A DNA stretch of 9,501 bases, taken from NCBI GenBank assembly GCA_947448105.1, contig CANFNE010000079.1, forward strand, positions 1 to 9,501, given 5' to 3'. Each line of letters begins with the position of its first letter. Within the stretch, counting starts at the first letter, position 1. The notes beneath the pieces are model-generated. The model searched no databases. It was not told the origin of the DNA and was given only the letters and a program-made list of their open reading frames with translations. This document shows, in pieces, positions 1-6,103 of this stretch. The stretch is from Burkholderiales bacterium. Lineage in GTDB: Bacteria; Pseudomonadota; Gammaproteobacteria; Burkholderiales; Burkholderiaceae_C. Made by a program: the position numbers and the translations under genes.

Positions 1-467
1 ATCAGCGCCAGCGCCAGCACACCCGCGCCTGCGGAGAAGGTCTTGAACGGATTCACCGCAATCGCGTAGACAAACAAGCCAATGACAATCGACGGCGCCG
101 ACAGCAAAATATCGTTGACAAAGCGTGTCACATTGGCCAGCCAGCCGGCTCTGTCGAATTCGGCCAGGTAAATGCCGGCCATCACGCCAATGGGCGTTCC
201 CACCAATGTCGCCAGCCCCACCATCAGCGTCGAGCCGTAGATGGCATTGGCCAGTCCACCTTCCTCGTTGGGCGGCGGCGTCATTTCTGTGAGCGTGGCA
301 ATACTCAGGCCACCGATACCCAGTCGCACGGTTTCAATCAGTATCCAGAACAGCCAAAACAGGCCAAAGGCCATGGCTGAAAGCGCCAGCACGGTGGCCA
401 GGTAGTTGACCCTGTTGCGCTGCGCGAATTTGGCAGCGCGCGCTTGTTTCATTTCCGCGGACATCAT
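1..467 (-). CDS. pstA: Phosphate ABC transporter permease PstA (partial, C-terminus beyond the left edge)
   Basis: PstA is one of two inner-membrane permease subunits of the PstSCAB high-affinity phosphate importer. About 155 N-terminal codons are present. After a basic cytoplasmic N-terminus there is a hydrophobic segment (about residues 22-46), then the PstA signature TPPPNEEGGLANAIYGS (about 63-79), and further hydrophobic stretches including GVMAGIYLAEFDRAGW and SAPSIVIGLFVYAIAVNPF. The start overlaps the pstC stop in an ATGA arrangement, and a second ATG follows at once. An AAGGAG ribosome-binding site lies 7 bases upstream of the first ATG, inside the end of pstC. This indicates translational coupling to pstC. 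The family call is firm. The ABC-permease EAA loop, expected nearer the C-terminus, lies outside the window. pstB and phoU would be expected further left but cannot be seen. Confidence 0.95.
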   Translation of the reverse strand, partial: MMSAEMKQARAAKFAQRNRVNYLATVLALSAMAFGLFWLFWILIETVRLGIGGLSIATLTEMTPPPNEEGGLANAIYGSTLMVGLATLVGTPIGVMAGIYLAEFDRAGWLANVTRFVNDILLSAPSIVIGLFVYAIAVNPFKTFSAGAGVLALAL

Positions 468-1429
468 GTTTTGGCTCCTTCGGATTTGCGCAGCTGTGAA
501 AGCAGGAGTTTGGACAGCGTCAAAATCACAAAGGTGATAAAGAACAGAACCAGGCCCAGGTACATCAACGCCGCCTGGTGCAGGCCCTCGCCGGCTTCTG
601 CAAACTCATTGGCCAAAGCAGACGTGATGCTGTTGGCGGCCTGAAACAGGCTTAGAGAGTCGAGCTGATTGAAGTTGCCAATCACAAACGTAACCGCCAT
701 GGTCTCGCCGATGGCGCGGCCCAGTCCGAGCATGATGCCGCCAATCACACCAGTTTTGGTGTAGGGCAGCACCACTTTGGACACCACTTCCCAGGTCGTT
801 GCACCCAAGCCGTAGGCCGATTCCTTGAGCAGCGGTGGCGTCACCTCAAACACGTCGCGCATCACCGCAGCAATAAACGGGATGATCATGATGGCCAGAA
901 TAATGCCGGCCGACAAAAGGCCGATGCCCACCGGCGGTCCCGAGACGAGCGCGCCAAGGTAAGGCACACCGGCGAGCGCGGATTGCAAAGGCGTCTGCAC
1001 ATATTGGGCCAAAACAGGGCCAAACACCAACAAACCCCACATGCCGTACACGATGGACGGCACCGCCGCCAACAGCTCGATCGCTGTCCCCAACGGGCGC
1101 TTGAGCCATGCTGGCGACAACTCCGTCAGAAACAAAGCAATGCCAAAACTCACCGGAACGGCGATCACCAGGGCGATCAAGGAGGTTGCCAGCGTGCCAT
1201 AAATCATGACAAAGCCACCAAACTCTTCCTGCACCGGATCCCAGACCGTGCTGGTCAAGAAAGAAAAGCCATATTTGGCAATAGCGGGCCATGCGTTGAT
1301 GGTCAACGAGGTCAGGATCGCTATCAGCAGACCGAGCGTCAAAAACGCGCAGCTTTTGGCGACCCAACCGAAAATCTGATCGACCACAGGTCCGCTACGG
1401 GCACGTTTGCTGGGGGGCGCTAAGTTCAT
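464..1429 (-). CDS. pstC: Phosphate ABC transporter permease PstC
   Basis: PstC is the second inner-membrane permease of the phosphate importer and pairs with PstA. The chosen product has 321 residues, a normal size for the family. A basic N-terminus (PSKRAR) leads into a membrane segment at about residues 25-47. The family-typical region WDPVQEEFGGFVMIYGTL is at about 63-79, and more membrane segments follow. The ABC-permease EAA-type cytoplasmic loop is visible at about 203-222 (ESAYGLGATTWEVVSKVVLP), followed by GLGRAIGETMAV, a PstC hallmark. The ATG at 1429 gives the usual N-terminus. An in-frame upstream start at 1468 would add 13 residues and place the start inside the intergenic hairpin, so it is less likely. 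The ribosome-binding site is weak (AAGAG). The gene sits 78 bases downstream of pstS and overlaps pstA by 4 bases, consistent with one operon. Confidence 0.95.
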   Translation of the reverse strand: MNLAPPSKRARSGPVVDQIFGWVAKSCAFLTLGLLIAILTSLTINAWPAIAKYGFSFLTSTVWDPVQEEFGGFVMIYGTLATSLIALVIAVPVSFGIALFLTELSPAWLKRPLGTAIELLAAVPSIVYGMWGLLVFGPVLAQYVQTPLQSALAGVPYLGALVSGPPVGIGLLSAGIILAIMIIPFIAAVMRDVFEVTPPLLKESAYGLGATTWEVVSKVVLPYTKTGVIGGIMLGLGRAIGETMAVTFVIGNFNQLDSLSLFQAANSITSALANEFAEAGEGLHQAALMYLGLVLFFITFVILTLSKLLLSQLRKSEGAKT

Positions 1430-1456
1430 GGAACGCTCTTGGTTGGTTGCACAGAA

Positions 1457-1488
1457 CCCGGCCTGCACGCAATACGCGGCGGGCCGGG
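1457..1488 (-). other. pstS-pstC intergenic hairpin
   Basis: The pstS-pstC gap can fold into an imperfect hairpin. The outer stem is a perfect 7-base-pair GC helix (1457-1463 with 1482-1488). One mismatch follows, then 2 pairs, a single-base bulge, 3 pairs and a 5-base loop. No run of U follows on the transcript, so it does not look like an efficient intrinsic terminator. In binding-protein transporter operons such structures often protect the upstream mRNA or attenuate downstream expression, giving more periplasmic binding protein than permease. That role is inferred here. Confidence 0.5.
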
Positions 1489-1507
1489 CACCAAAGCACT
1501 AGGACTG

Positions 1508-2548
1508 TTACTTGAAGGAAACCGCTTTGCCCGCCGGATCCTTGATTTCACCCCAGGACTTTTGGATCGTGGCAACCACGTCTGCGGGCATCGGAACGTA
1601 ATCCAGTTCCGCCGCCGCTTTGCCACCGTGGACAAAGGCCCAGTTGAAGAACTTCAGAACTTCAGTGGCGTTGGCAGGTTTGTCTTGCTTGGCGTGCATC
1701 AGGATGAACGTCGCAGTGGAGATAGGCCAGGTGTTTTTACCGGGCTGGTCCGTGATCAATTGGTAGAAGGACTTGTTCCAATCCGCACCCGCAGCGGCGG
1801 CCTTGAATGCGTCGTCATCCGGTGAAACATAAACGCCATCACGATTTTTCAACAAGGTGTAGGTCATCTTGTTTTGCTTCACGTAAGAATATTCCACGTA
1901 GCCAATGGAGTTCGGCAGGCGGTTCACGAAAGCAGAAACGCCTTCGTTGCCCTTGCCACCAGCGCCCACAGGCCAGTTCACTGCAGTGCCCTCGCCCACT
2001 TTGGCCTTCCACTCGGGATGCACGCGGCTAAGGTAGTTGGTGAAATTGAAGGTGGTTCCAGAACCGTCAGCACGGCGGACCGGCGCAATGGCAGCGTCAG
2101 GCAGCGCCAAGCCGGGGTTGAGGGCTTTGAGTGCCGGATCATTCCAACGGGTGATCTTGCCCAGGAAAATATCGCCGAGCGTTTGGCCATCGAGTTTCAT
2201 TTGTCCGGGGGCGATGCCCTTGACGTTGATCACCGGCACCGTTCCACCAATCACGGCGGGAAACTGAACCTGGCCTTTGGATTTCAGAACTTCGTCCGTT
2301 TGAGGCATGTCGGAAGCGCCGAAATCGACCGTCTTGGAGTCAATCTGCTTGATGCCACCGCCCGAACCGATGGACTGGTAATTCACCTTGACGCCGGTCG
2401 CCTTGTTGTAGTCCGACGCCCACTTTGCATAGATGGGCGCGGGAAAGCTGGCGCCAGCACCCGTAATTTCTTGCGCCTGCACCGCGCCAAACGACACAAC
2501 CGAAGCTACAGCGGCCACCAGGGCCGGGTAATGGACTGCAAATTTCAT
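1508..2548 (-). CDS. pstS: Periplasmic phosphate-binding protein PstS
   Basis: PstS captures phosphate in the periplasm and delivers it to PstCAB. The 346-residue product starts with a signal peptide: a short basic start, a hydrophobic core at residues 8-23, and probable cleavage after VQA at 25. The mature protein has the expected phosphate-contact regions: GAGASFPAP (30-38), SIGSGGGIKQI (59-69), DFGASD (75-80) and RRADGSGTTFNF (158-169). The last contains the Arg and the Ser-Gly-Thr of the ligand cage. ATG 2548 is chosen because it gives a clean signal peptide and has AAAGG six bases upstream; the open frame extends further but without such support. It is the first gene of the pst operon, and a PhoB-type promoter lies about 50 bases upstream, so strong induction under phosphate starvation is expected. 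Confidence 0.97.
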   Translation of the reverse strand: MKFAVHYPALVAAVASVVSFGAVQAQEITGAGASFPAPIYAKWASDYNKATGVKVNYQSIGSGGGIKQIDSKTVDFGASDMPQTDEVLKSKGQVQFPAVIGGTVPVINVKGIAPGQMKLDGQTLGDIFLGKITRWNDPALKALNPGLALPDAAIAPVRRADGSGTTFNFTNYLSRVHPEWKAKVGEGTAVNWPVGAGGKGNEGVSAFVNRLPNSIGYVEYSYVKQNKMTYTLLKNRDGVYVSPDDDAFKAAAAGADWNKSFYQLITDQPGKNTWPISTATFILMHAKQDKPANATEVLKFFNWAFVHGGKAAAELDYVPMPADVVATIQKSWGEIKDPAGKAVSFK

Positions 2549-2584
2549 AGAAAACCTTTGAGGGTGGGTTGGAAGAACTCTGCC

Positions 2585-2618
2585 AATGTAAGAACTATTT
2601 GTGACAGAAGTGTGACGC
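2585..2618 (-). promoter_or_regulatory. PhoB box and -10 element of the pst operon promoter
   Basis: Read on the minus strand, 2618-2601 is GCGTCAC-ACTT-CTGTCAC: two 7-mers with an 11-base period. The second is identical to the PhoB half-site consensus CTGTCAC and the first matches in 5 of 7 positions. No good -35 hexamer is present, as expected where PhoB replaces it. The hexamer TACATT (2590-2585) lies exactly 10 bases downstream as a -10 candidate, which predicts a leader of about 30 bases before pstS. PhoB regulation of pst operons is well established; this site is identified by eye. Confidence 0.85.
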
Positions 2619-2677
2619 GTGAAGCGCGGCTTGCAAAGCGCCAAAGGTGCGTCTGGACCCGCTCAGAATTGCACGAA

Positions 2678-2711
2678 TTGTCACATTTTTGTCATTTTAT
2701 GGTCTTATCTT
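2678..2711 (+). promoter_or_regulatory. PhoB box and -10 element of the FAS1 lipoprotein gene
   Basis: On the plus strand 2678-2695 reads TTGTCAC-ATTT-TTGTCAT, two 7-mers with an 11-base period and an AT-rich spacer, close to the PhoB box consensus (CTGTCAT/C repeated). A -10-like TATCTT (2706-2711) follows exactly 10 bases later, the same geometry as the divergent pstS promoter 60 bases away. The predicted transcript starts near 2718, about 22 bases before the gene's ATG. Control of this gene by PhoB is inferred from the site. Confidence 0.75.
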
Positions 2712-2739
2712 CAACACTTTCTAACCGGAGACTTTGACC

Positions 2740-3240
2740 ATGCTGACTTCCAAATCCTTTGCCCTGGCGCGCCGCGCCGCCCTGTGCGCTGCGCTGACCG
2801 TCCTGGTTTCTGCCTGCGCTGCCCCCCAAAAACCTGTGAGCGTGGCTGACACCATCGCCAAAACACCTTCGTTGAGCACGCTCAGTGGCCTAATCACCTC
2901 TGCTGGCCTGACCGCCGACTTGCAAGGCCCCGGCCCCTTCACTGTGTTTGCGCCCAACAACGAAGCCTTCAAGGCCGTCAAACCCGCCACCATGGAAGAC
3001 CTCGCCAAGCACCCCGCCAAACTCAAAGACTTGCTGACCTACCACGTTGTGCCAACTTTGGCGCTTGCGAAGGATGTGAAAAACAGCACCGTAAAAGCCC
3101 TCAACGGCGACCCCTTGGCGCTGTCCAAGGCCGGTGACTTTGTCACGGTAGAAAACGCCGCCGTGGTGCAAGCGGACGTATTGGCCGCCAACGGCGTCAT
3201 TCACATCGTTGACATGGTGATGACACCGGTCAAAAAATAA
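2740..3240 (+). CDS. Fasciclin (FAS1) domain lipoprotein
   Basis: This encodes a small exported protein of 166 residues, made of a lipoprotein signal and one FAS1 domain. The N-terminus is basic, then hydrophobic, and ends in a lipobox VSAC, so Cys26 would be lipidated. The FAS1 domain covers about residues 35-165. Its two conserved segments are present: H1-like PFTVFAPNNEAF and, near the end, H2-like NGVIHIVDMVMTPV, with YHVV between them. FAS1 domains mediate adhesion or ligand binding at the cell surface; the partner cannot be predicted. ATG 2740 is preferred because GGAG lies 9 bases upstream. An in-frame TTG at 2734 is too close to that site. The gene is divergent from pstS, has its own PhoB-like promoter and is closed by a strong terminator, so it is probably monocistronic. 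The last residue before the stop is Lys (VKK). Confidence 0.9.
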   Translation: MLTSKSFALARRAALCAALTVLVSACAAPQKPVSVADTIAKTPSLSTLSGLITSAGLTADLQGPGPFTVFAPNNEAFKAVKPATMEDLAKHPAKLKDLLTYHVVPTLALAKDVKNSTVKALNGDPLALSKAGDFVTVENAAVVQADVLAANGVIHIVDMVMTPVKK

Positions 3241-3290
3241 GCAAGCAGGGCGCGTGGCTCTGTGGGAGCCGCCGGCACCGCTTGTGCGCC

Positions 3291-3322
3291 ACAAAAAGCC
3301 CAGCTTAGGCTGGGCTTTTTGT
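3291..3322 (+). terminator. Intrinsic terminator of the FAS1 lipoprotein gene
   Basis: A perfect 7-base-pair stem, GCCCAGC/GCTGGGC, with a 4-base TTAG loop is followed by five T. A-T pairing extends the symmetry to the whole 32 bases, so it could act in either direction, although both flanking genes point right. It lies 50 bases after the FAS1 stop and isolates ppx from that transcript. A weaker 5-base-pair hairpin (3256-3270, GGCTC/GAGCC) precedes it without a T run. Confidence 0.92.
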
Positions 3323-3383
3323 TGTGCTGCAGCAATCACGCGCGGGGGTACACGCTTGGTGCTATCCTTCGCGCGCTAAATTG

Positions 3384-3402
3384 TATAAACCGTTTTTTCA
3401 AT
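3384..3402 (+). promoter_or_regulatory. Probable ppx -10 element with a motif shared with the 5064 gene
   Basis: TATAAA (3384-3389) lies only 11 bases before the ppx ATG. No convincing -35 is visible at 16-18 bases spacing. If it is the -10, transcription begins about 5 bases before the ATG and the mRNA is nearly leaderless. The overlapping ACCGTTTTTTCAAT (3389-3402) matches ACCGATTTTTCAAT upstream of the next gene (5025-5038) at 13 of 14 positions. The promoter call is tentative; the sequence match is direct. Confidence 0.45.
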
Positions 3403-4903
3403 GACCTCTGAAAACCGCCTTGCCGCCATCGACCTTGGATCGAACAGCTTTCGCCTTGAAATAGGCGTGTTGGACCACGGTGAATTCCAACGCACCGAAT
3501 ACATCAAGGAAACCGTGCGCCAGGGCGCCGGACTGGACGCCGACCGCAACCTGACCGCGGCAGCGATGCAAAACGGCTGGGATTGCCTGGCGCGCTTTGG
3601 CGAACGCCTGGCCGGCTTTGCTCCGGCGCAGGTGCGTGCGGTCGCGACGCAGACGCTGCGAGAAGCCCGCAACCGCGACGCGTTTTTGGAGCGCGCCAAC
3701 GAAGTGCTGGGTTTTCCGATCGACGTGATTTCGGGGCGCGAGGAAGCCCGGCTGATTTACCAGGGTGTCGCGCACACGCTGGCGGCTACGGACGAGCGCC
3801 GCCTGGTCATCGACATTGGCGGGCGTTCTACCGAGCTGATTTTGGGTCAGGGCTTCAAACCCCGGGTGATGGAGTCCTTTCGCGTGGGCAGCATCGCCTG
3901 GTCGACCCGCTACTTTGCCGACGGCCAATTCAGCCGGCGCGCCTTTGAGATTGCCGAAATTGCAGCCAAGGCGGTGCTTGACGAAGCGCTAGACGCCTAC
4001 CACCCCAGCCACTGGGACGTGGCCTACGGTTCGGCCGGCACCGTGGGCGCCATCAGCGACGTGCTCATGGCGGCGGGCTGGCCGCAGGGCCTGATTACCC
4101 AGGAAAGTCTGGATTGGTTGCTGGAAAAACTCATCCATGCCCAAAGCGCAGACCGGGTCAAACTGCCGGGCATGCGGGAAGACCGCAAGGCCGTCATTGG
4201 CGGGGGCCTGAGCATCACGCGCGCGCTTTTCAGCCTGCTGGGCATCAAGGCGCTGCATCCCACCGACGGCGGCTTGCGCCACGGCTTGCTGTGTGAGCTC
4301 AGCGGCAACACCGACACCACGAGTGACCTGCGGCTCAAGACGGTGCTGCGACTGGCGAGCAAATTTGGCGTAGACCGCATCCATGGTGCACGCGTGGGCC
4401 AGGTGGCCACGTCCTTGTTCGAGCAACTGGCGCGTGCCCAAAAAACCACGCCCGAATCCGAATCCGGACGCAGCATTCGCAAGATCAAATGGGCCGCCGA
4501 ATTGCACGAGATTGGCAGCCACATCTCGCACAGCGACTACCACAAGCACGGCGCCTACATTCTGGACAACGCCGACGCTATGGGCTTTTCCTTGCCCGAA
4601 CTGCACCGCCTGAGCTTGTTGGTGCTGGGACATCGCGGCAAATTGCGCAAGCTTGAAGCCGACCTGACCAACGACGACTTGCGCTCCCAACTGCTGGCCT
4701 TGCGCTTGGCCGTCATTTTGTGCCACGCGCGGCGCGACCCGGACTTGTCCGGCCTGGCCATCGTCGCCTTGCCTGGCGGCAAGCTGCAGCTGCAATGCGC
4801 AGCACCCTGGGCGCAGGAATTTCCGCAGTCCGCCTACCTCTTGCGCGAAGAAGCCATGGCCTGGCAAAAAACCCCCTGGCCGCTGGACTTCGCAGAGAAC
4901 TAA
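3401..4903 (+). CDS. ppx: Exopolyphosphatase, Ppx/GppA family
   Basis: Ppx removes terminal phosphates from polyphosphate in the cytoplasm; family members may also hydrolyse pppGpp. The 500-residue product is near the usual size. The sugar-kinase/actin-like fold shows its phosphate-1 loop AIDLGSNSFRL (9-19), the SGREEARLIYQG segment (111-122) with the catalytic-type glutamate pair, and the phosphate-2 loop VIDIGGRSTELILG (136-149), where Arg142 stands in the commonest DIGGGSTE motif. The C-terminal third resembles the HD-like domain of full-length Ppx, with AAELHEIGSHISHSDYHKHG followed by LVLGHRGK. The start is fixed by the DLGSN loop being only 11 residues in. No Shine-Dalgarno sequence is present. 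Ppx rather than GppA is favoured by its length and by ppk nearby, but sequence alone does not exclude GppA activity. It is convergent with the ppk-sixA unit. Confidence 0.93.
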   Translation: MTSENRLAAIDLGSNSFRLEIGVLDHGEFQRTEYIKETVRQGAGLDADRNLTAAAMQNGWDCLARFGERLAGFAPAQVRAVATQTLREARNRDAFLERANEVLGFPIDVISGREEARLIYQGVAHTLAATDERRLVIDIGGRSTELILGQGFKPRVMESFRVGSIAWSTRYFADGQFSRRAFEIAEIAAKAVLDEALDAYHPSHWDVAYGSAGTVGAISDVLMAAGWPQGLITQESLDWLLEKLIHAQSADRVKLPGMREDRKAVIGGGLSITRALFSLLGIKALHPTDGGLRHGLLCELSGNTDTTSDLRLKTVLRLASKFGVDRIHGARVGQVATSLFEQLARAQKTTPESESGRSIRKIKWAAELHEIGSHISHSDYHKHGAYILDNADAMGFSLPELHRLSLLVLGHRGKLRKLEADLTNDDLRSQLLALRLAVILCHARRDPDLSGLAIVALPGGKLQLQCAAPWAQEFPQSAYLLREEAMAWQKTPWPLDFAEN

Positions 4904-4905
4904 AG

Positions 4906-4933
4906 CGCCCGCTGCAACGGTGCTAGCGGGGCG
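4906..4933 (+). terminator. Possible weak terminator or hairpin after ppx
   Basis: Immediately after the ppx stop, CGCCCGCT (4906-4913) can pair with AGCGGGGCG (4925-4933) with one bulged base and an 11-base loop. It is GC-rich, but no T run follows, so it could stabilise the 3' end rather than terminate by itself. The rest of the gap up to 4974 shows nothing I recognise. Confidence 0.35.
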
Positions 4934-4989
4934 ATTGGCGTGGTCGCTCACGCTGCCAGGTGCTGCCACGGGCCTTGTGTTTGCAAAAT

Positions 4990-5038
4990 GTAAAAAACGA
5001 TATAAACTATATGTACCGTTTTTTACCGATTTTTCAAT
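4990..5038 (+). promoter_or_regulatory. Operator-like repeat cluster and promoter region of the RHH-protein gene
   Basis: This AT-rich stretch stands out from its GC-rich surroundings. It contains a perfect 10-base inverted repeat, GTAAAAAACG (4990-4999) and CGTTTTTTAC (5017-5026). Between the arms is a smaller palindrome, ATATA-AAC-TATAT (5000-5012), which includes a -10-like TATAAA (5001-5006). Overlapping the right arm is a tandem direct repeat, ACCGTTTTTT (5015-5024) and ACCGATTTTT (5025-5034). No confident -35 can be placed (TTGCAA at 4981 is only 14 bases from TATAAA). The layout suggests a repressor operator over a promoter, perhaps for autoregulation by the downstream RHH protein. The repeats are certain; the role is inferred. 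Confidence 0.6.
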
Positions 5039-5063
5039 CCCAGAACACAAGGACACCAGAGGC

Positions 5064-5582
5064 ATGACAAAAGCAGTACCCACTTCCGCGCAAACCGCAG
5101 CCACCTCCAAAGCAGTGCTTGCCCCCACCCCAGTGCGCGCACCTGCAGCGAAAAAGCGCGCAAGCGCCACCAGCGCATCGCCAGTACGCAAGCCTGCAGC
5201 AAAGCGGCCCGTAGCGGCAAAAAAAGCAGCGCCCGTGCGCACCGCCGCCGCAAAAACAGCCGCCAAGCCCCAAGCGGCCACGCCTGCCGCCGTCAGCGCC
5301 AAACCTGCTGCTGCACCGACTGCGGCGGCCCAACTGGCTGACAGCAAACATGCCAAAGACAAAAAACCAAAAATGGTGCGTGACAGCGTCACCATTCCCA
5401 AAGCGGAATACCTCGTACTGGACGCCATGAAACAGCGCGCCGCGCAACTGAAGGTAACGGTTAAAAAGACGGAGCTGATCCGTGCCGGCATGAAGCACCT
5501 GGCGACCCTGCCCGACGCCGTTTTTCTGGCCGCCATCGCCGCTGTACCCAGCCTGAAGACCGGGCGCCCGAGCAAAGCCTAG
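5064..5582 (+). CDS. Histone H1-like tail joined to a putative ribbon-helix-helix DNA-binding domain
   Basis: I do not recognise a named gene. The 172-residue product has two parts. Residues 1 to about 103 are low complexity, rich in Ala, Lys, Pro and Arg with repeated PAAK/RKPAAKRP-type blocks, like bacterial histone H1-like or AlgP-type tails that bind DNA non-specifically. Residues 104-150 fit a ribbon-helix-helix pattern: a short strand (VRDSVTIP), a helix (AEYLVLDAMKQRAAQLKV), then a turn and a second helix (KKTELIRAGMKHLATLP). A short hydrophobic segment (VFLAAIAAVPSL) and a basic end (KTGRPSKA) follow. ATG 5064 is chosen because AAGGA lies 10 bases upstream (GAGG is also close) and the tail begins naturally there. 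Upstream in-frame codons run into the repeat-rich promoter. A chromatin-associated regulator is the best guess. A phasin-like or other Ala/Lys-rich protein is a less likely alternative. Confidence 0.75.
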   Translation: MTKAVPTSAQTAATSKAVLAPTPVRAPAAKKRASATSASPVRKPAAKRPVAAKKAAPVRTAAAKTAAKPQAATPAAVSAKPAAAPTAAAQLADSKHAKDKKPKMVRDSVTIPKAEYLVLDAMKQRAAQLKVTVKKTELIRAGMKHLATLPDAVFLAAIAAVPSLKTGRPSKA

Positions 5583-5592
5583 TCGCTCACCA

Positions 5593-5607
5593 CCTGGCAG
5601 ATCCAGG
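5593..5607. other. Small hairpin in the convergent gap between the RHH-protein gene and sixA
   Basis: CCTGG (5593-5597) and CCAGG (5603-5607) form a 5-base-pair stem with a 5-base loop. The 55-base gap separates two convergent genes, so termination in both directions is expected here, but there is no T run on either strand. Nothing else is recognisable in the gap. Confidence 0.25.
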
Positions 5608-5637
5608 CCTGACCGGCACAGGGCAGGCGGGGTCTTC

Positions 5638-6099
5638 TTAGACCAGGTCGGGCGAGAGCACCGCCACCACCGACACCTCGGTGCCGGCCTCGCGCTCGCG
5701 CAGGCGCAGCCACCACAGGCCGCCTTTCTTGATGCTGCAGTCCAGCCCCCCCATGCCCAGCAAGCGCGAAGCCGTCTGACCCAAGGTGGGTTGGTGGCCT
5801 ACCACCAGCACGCATCCGCTGGCATTGGGCCAGTGCACCAGCGCCAGCAAGTCATCCACACCGGCCAAGGGCGCCAGCGCGGCGTGGGTTTTGTATTTGC
5901 GGTCCAGTGCCTTGGCCGTCTGGTCGGCGCGCAAGGCGGGGCTCACCAATACCTTGGTACTGGCGGGCAGTTGGCGGTCCAGCCAGGCGCCCATGCGCTG
6001 CGCTTGTTTTTCGCCACGGGGCGTGAGCGTGCGCAGCATGTCGTCACCCACCAGCTCAAGGTCAATCGCTTCTGCATGGCGCCAAAGGACCAGGTCCAT
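5638..6099 (-). CDS. sixA: SixA-type histidine phosphatase
   Basis: This is a small histidine-phosphatase (phosphoglycerate-mutase-like) protein of 153 residues, close to E. coli SixA in length. The catalytic loop is at the very start: LWRHAEA, giving Arg7-His8, the positions known for SixA, and with Ala in place of the Gly of classic RHG. Further family landmarks are the basic segment SPALRADQTAKAL and the second histidine in VLVVGHQPTLG. E. coli SixA dephosphorylates phosphohistidine proteins and is tied to the nitrogen PTS; the substrate here is unknown. ATG 6099 places His8 correctly, and AAAGGA, overlapping the ppk stop, is a well-spaced ribosome-binding site. Only 4 bases separate it from ppk, so the two are surely cotranscribed. 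Whether it acts on Ppk phosphohistidine, on polyphosphate-related proteins or on NPr cannot be told from sequence. Confidence 0.88.
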   Translation of the reverse strand: MDLVLWRHAEAIDLELVGDDMLRTLTPRGEKQAQRMGAWLDRQLPASTKVLVSPALRADQTAKALDRKYKTHAALAPLAGVDDLLALVHWPNASGCVLVVGHQPTLGQTASRLLGMGGLDCSIKKGGLWWLRLREREAGTEVSVVAVLSPDLV

Positions 6100-6103
6100 G
6101 CTT

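Noticed and set aside
1874..2737. A 287-residue plus-strand open frame opposite pstS
   Set aside because: It runs through the pstS signal peptide region and both divergent promoters, and shows no family resemblance.
5064..5375. Repeated Ala/Lys/Pro codons considered as a DNA tandem repeat or transferred segment
   Set aside because: The repeats are irregular at DNA level and are explained by a low-complexity H1-like protein tail.
3989..5575. A 528-residue open frame on the minus strand opposite ppx and the RHH-protein gene
   Set aside because: It spans two well-supported plus-strand genes and their promoter, and its composition is the Ala/Gly/Gln-rich type expected from the antisense of GC-rich coding DNA.
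5631..5644. GGTCT-TCTT-AGACC hairpin at the sixA stop considered as a bidirectional terminator
   Set aside because: The stem is only five pairs, includes the stop codon of sixA and has no T run on either side.
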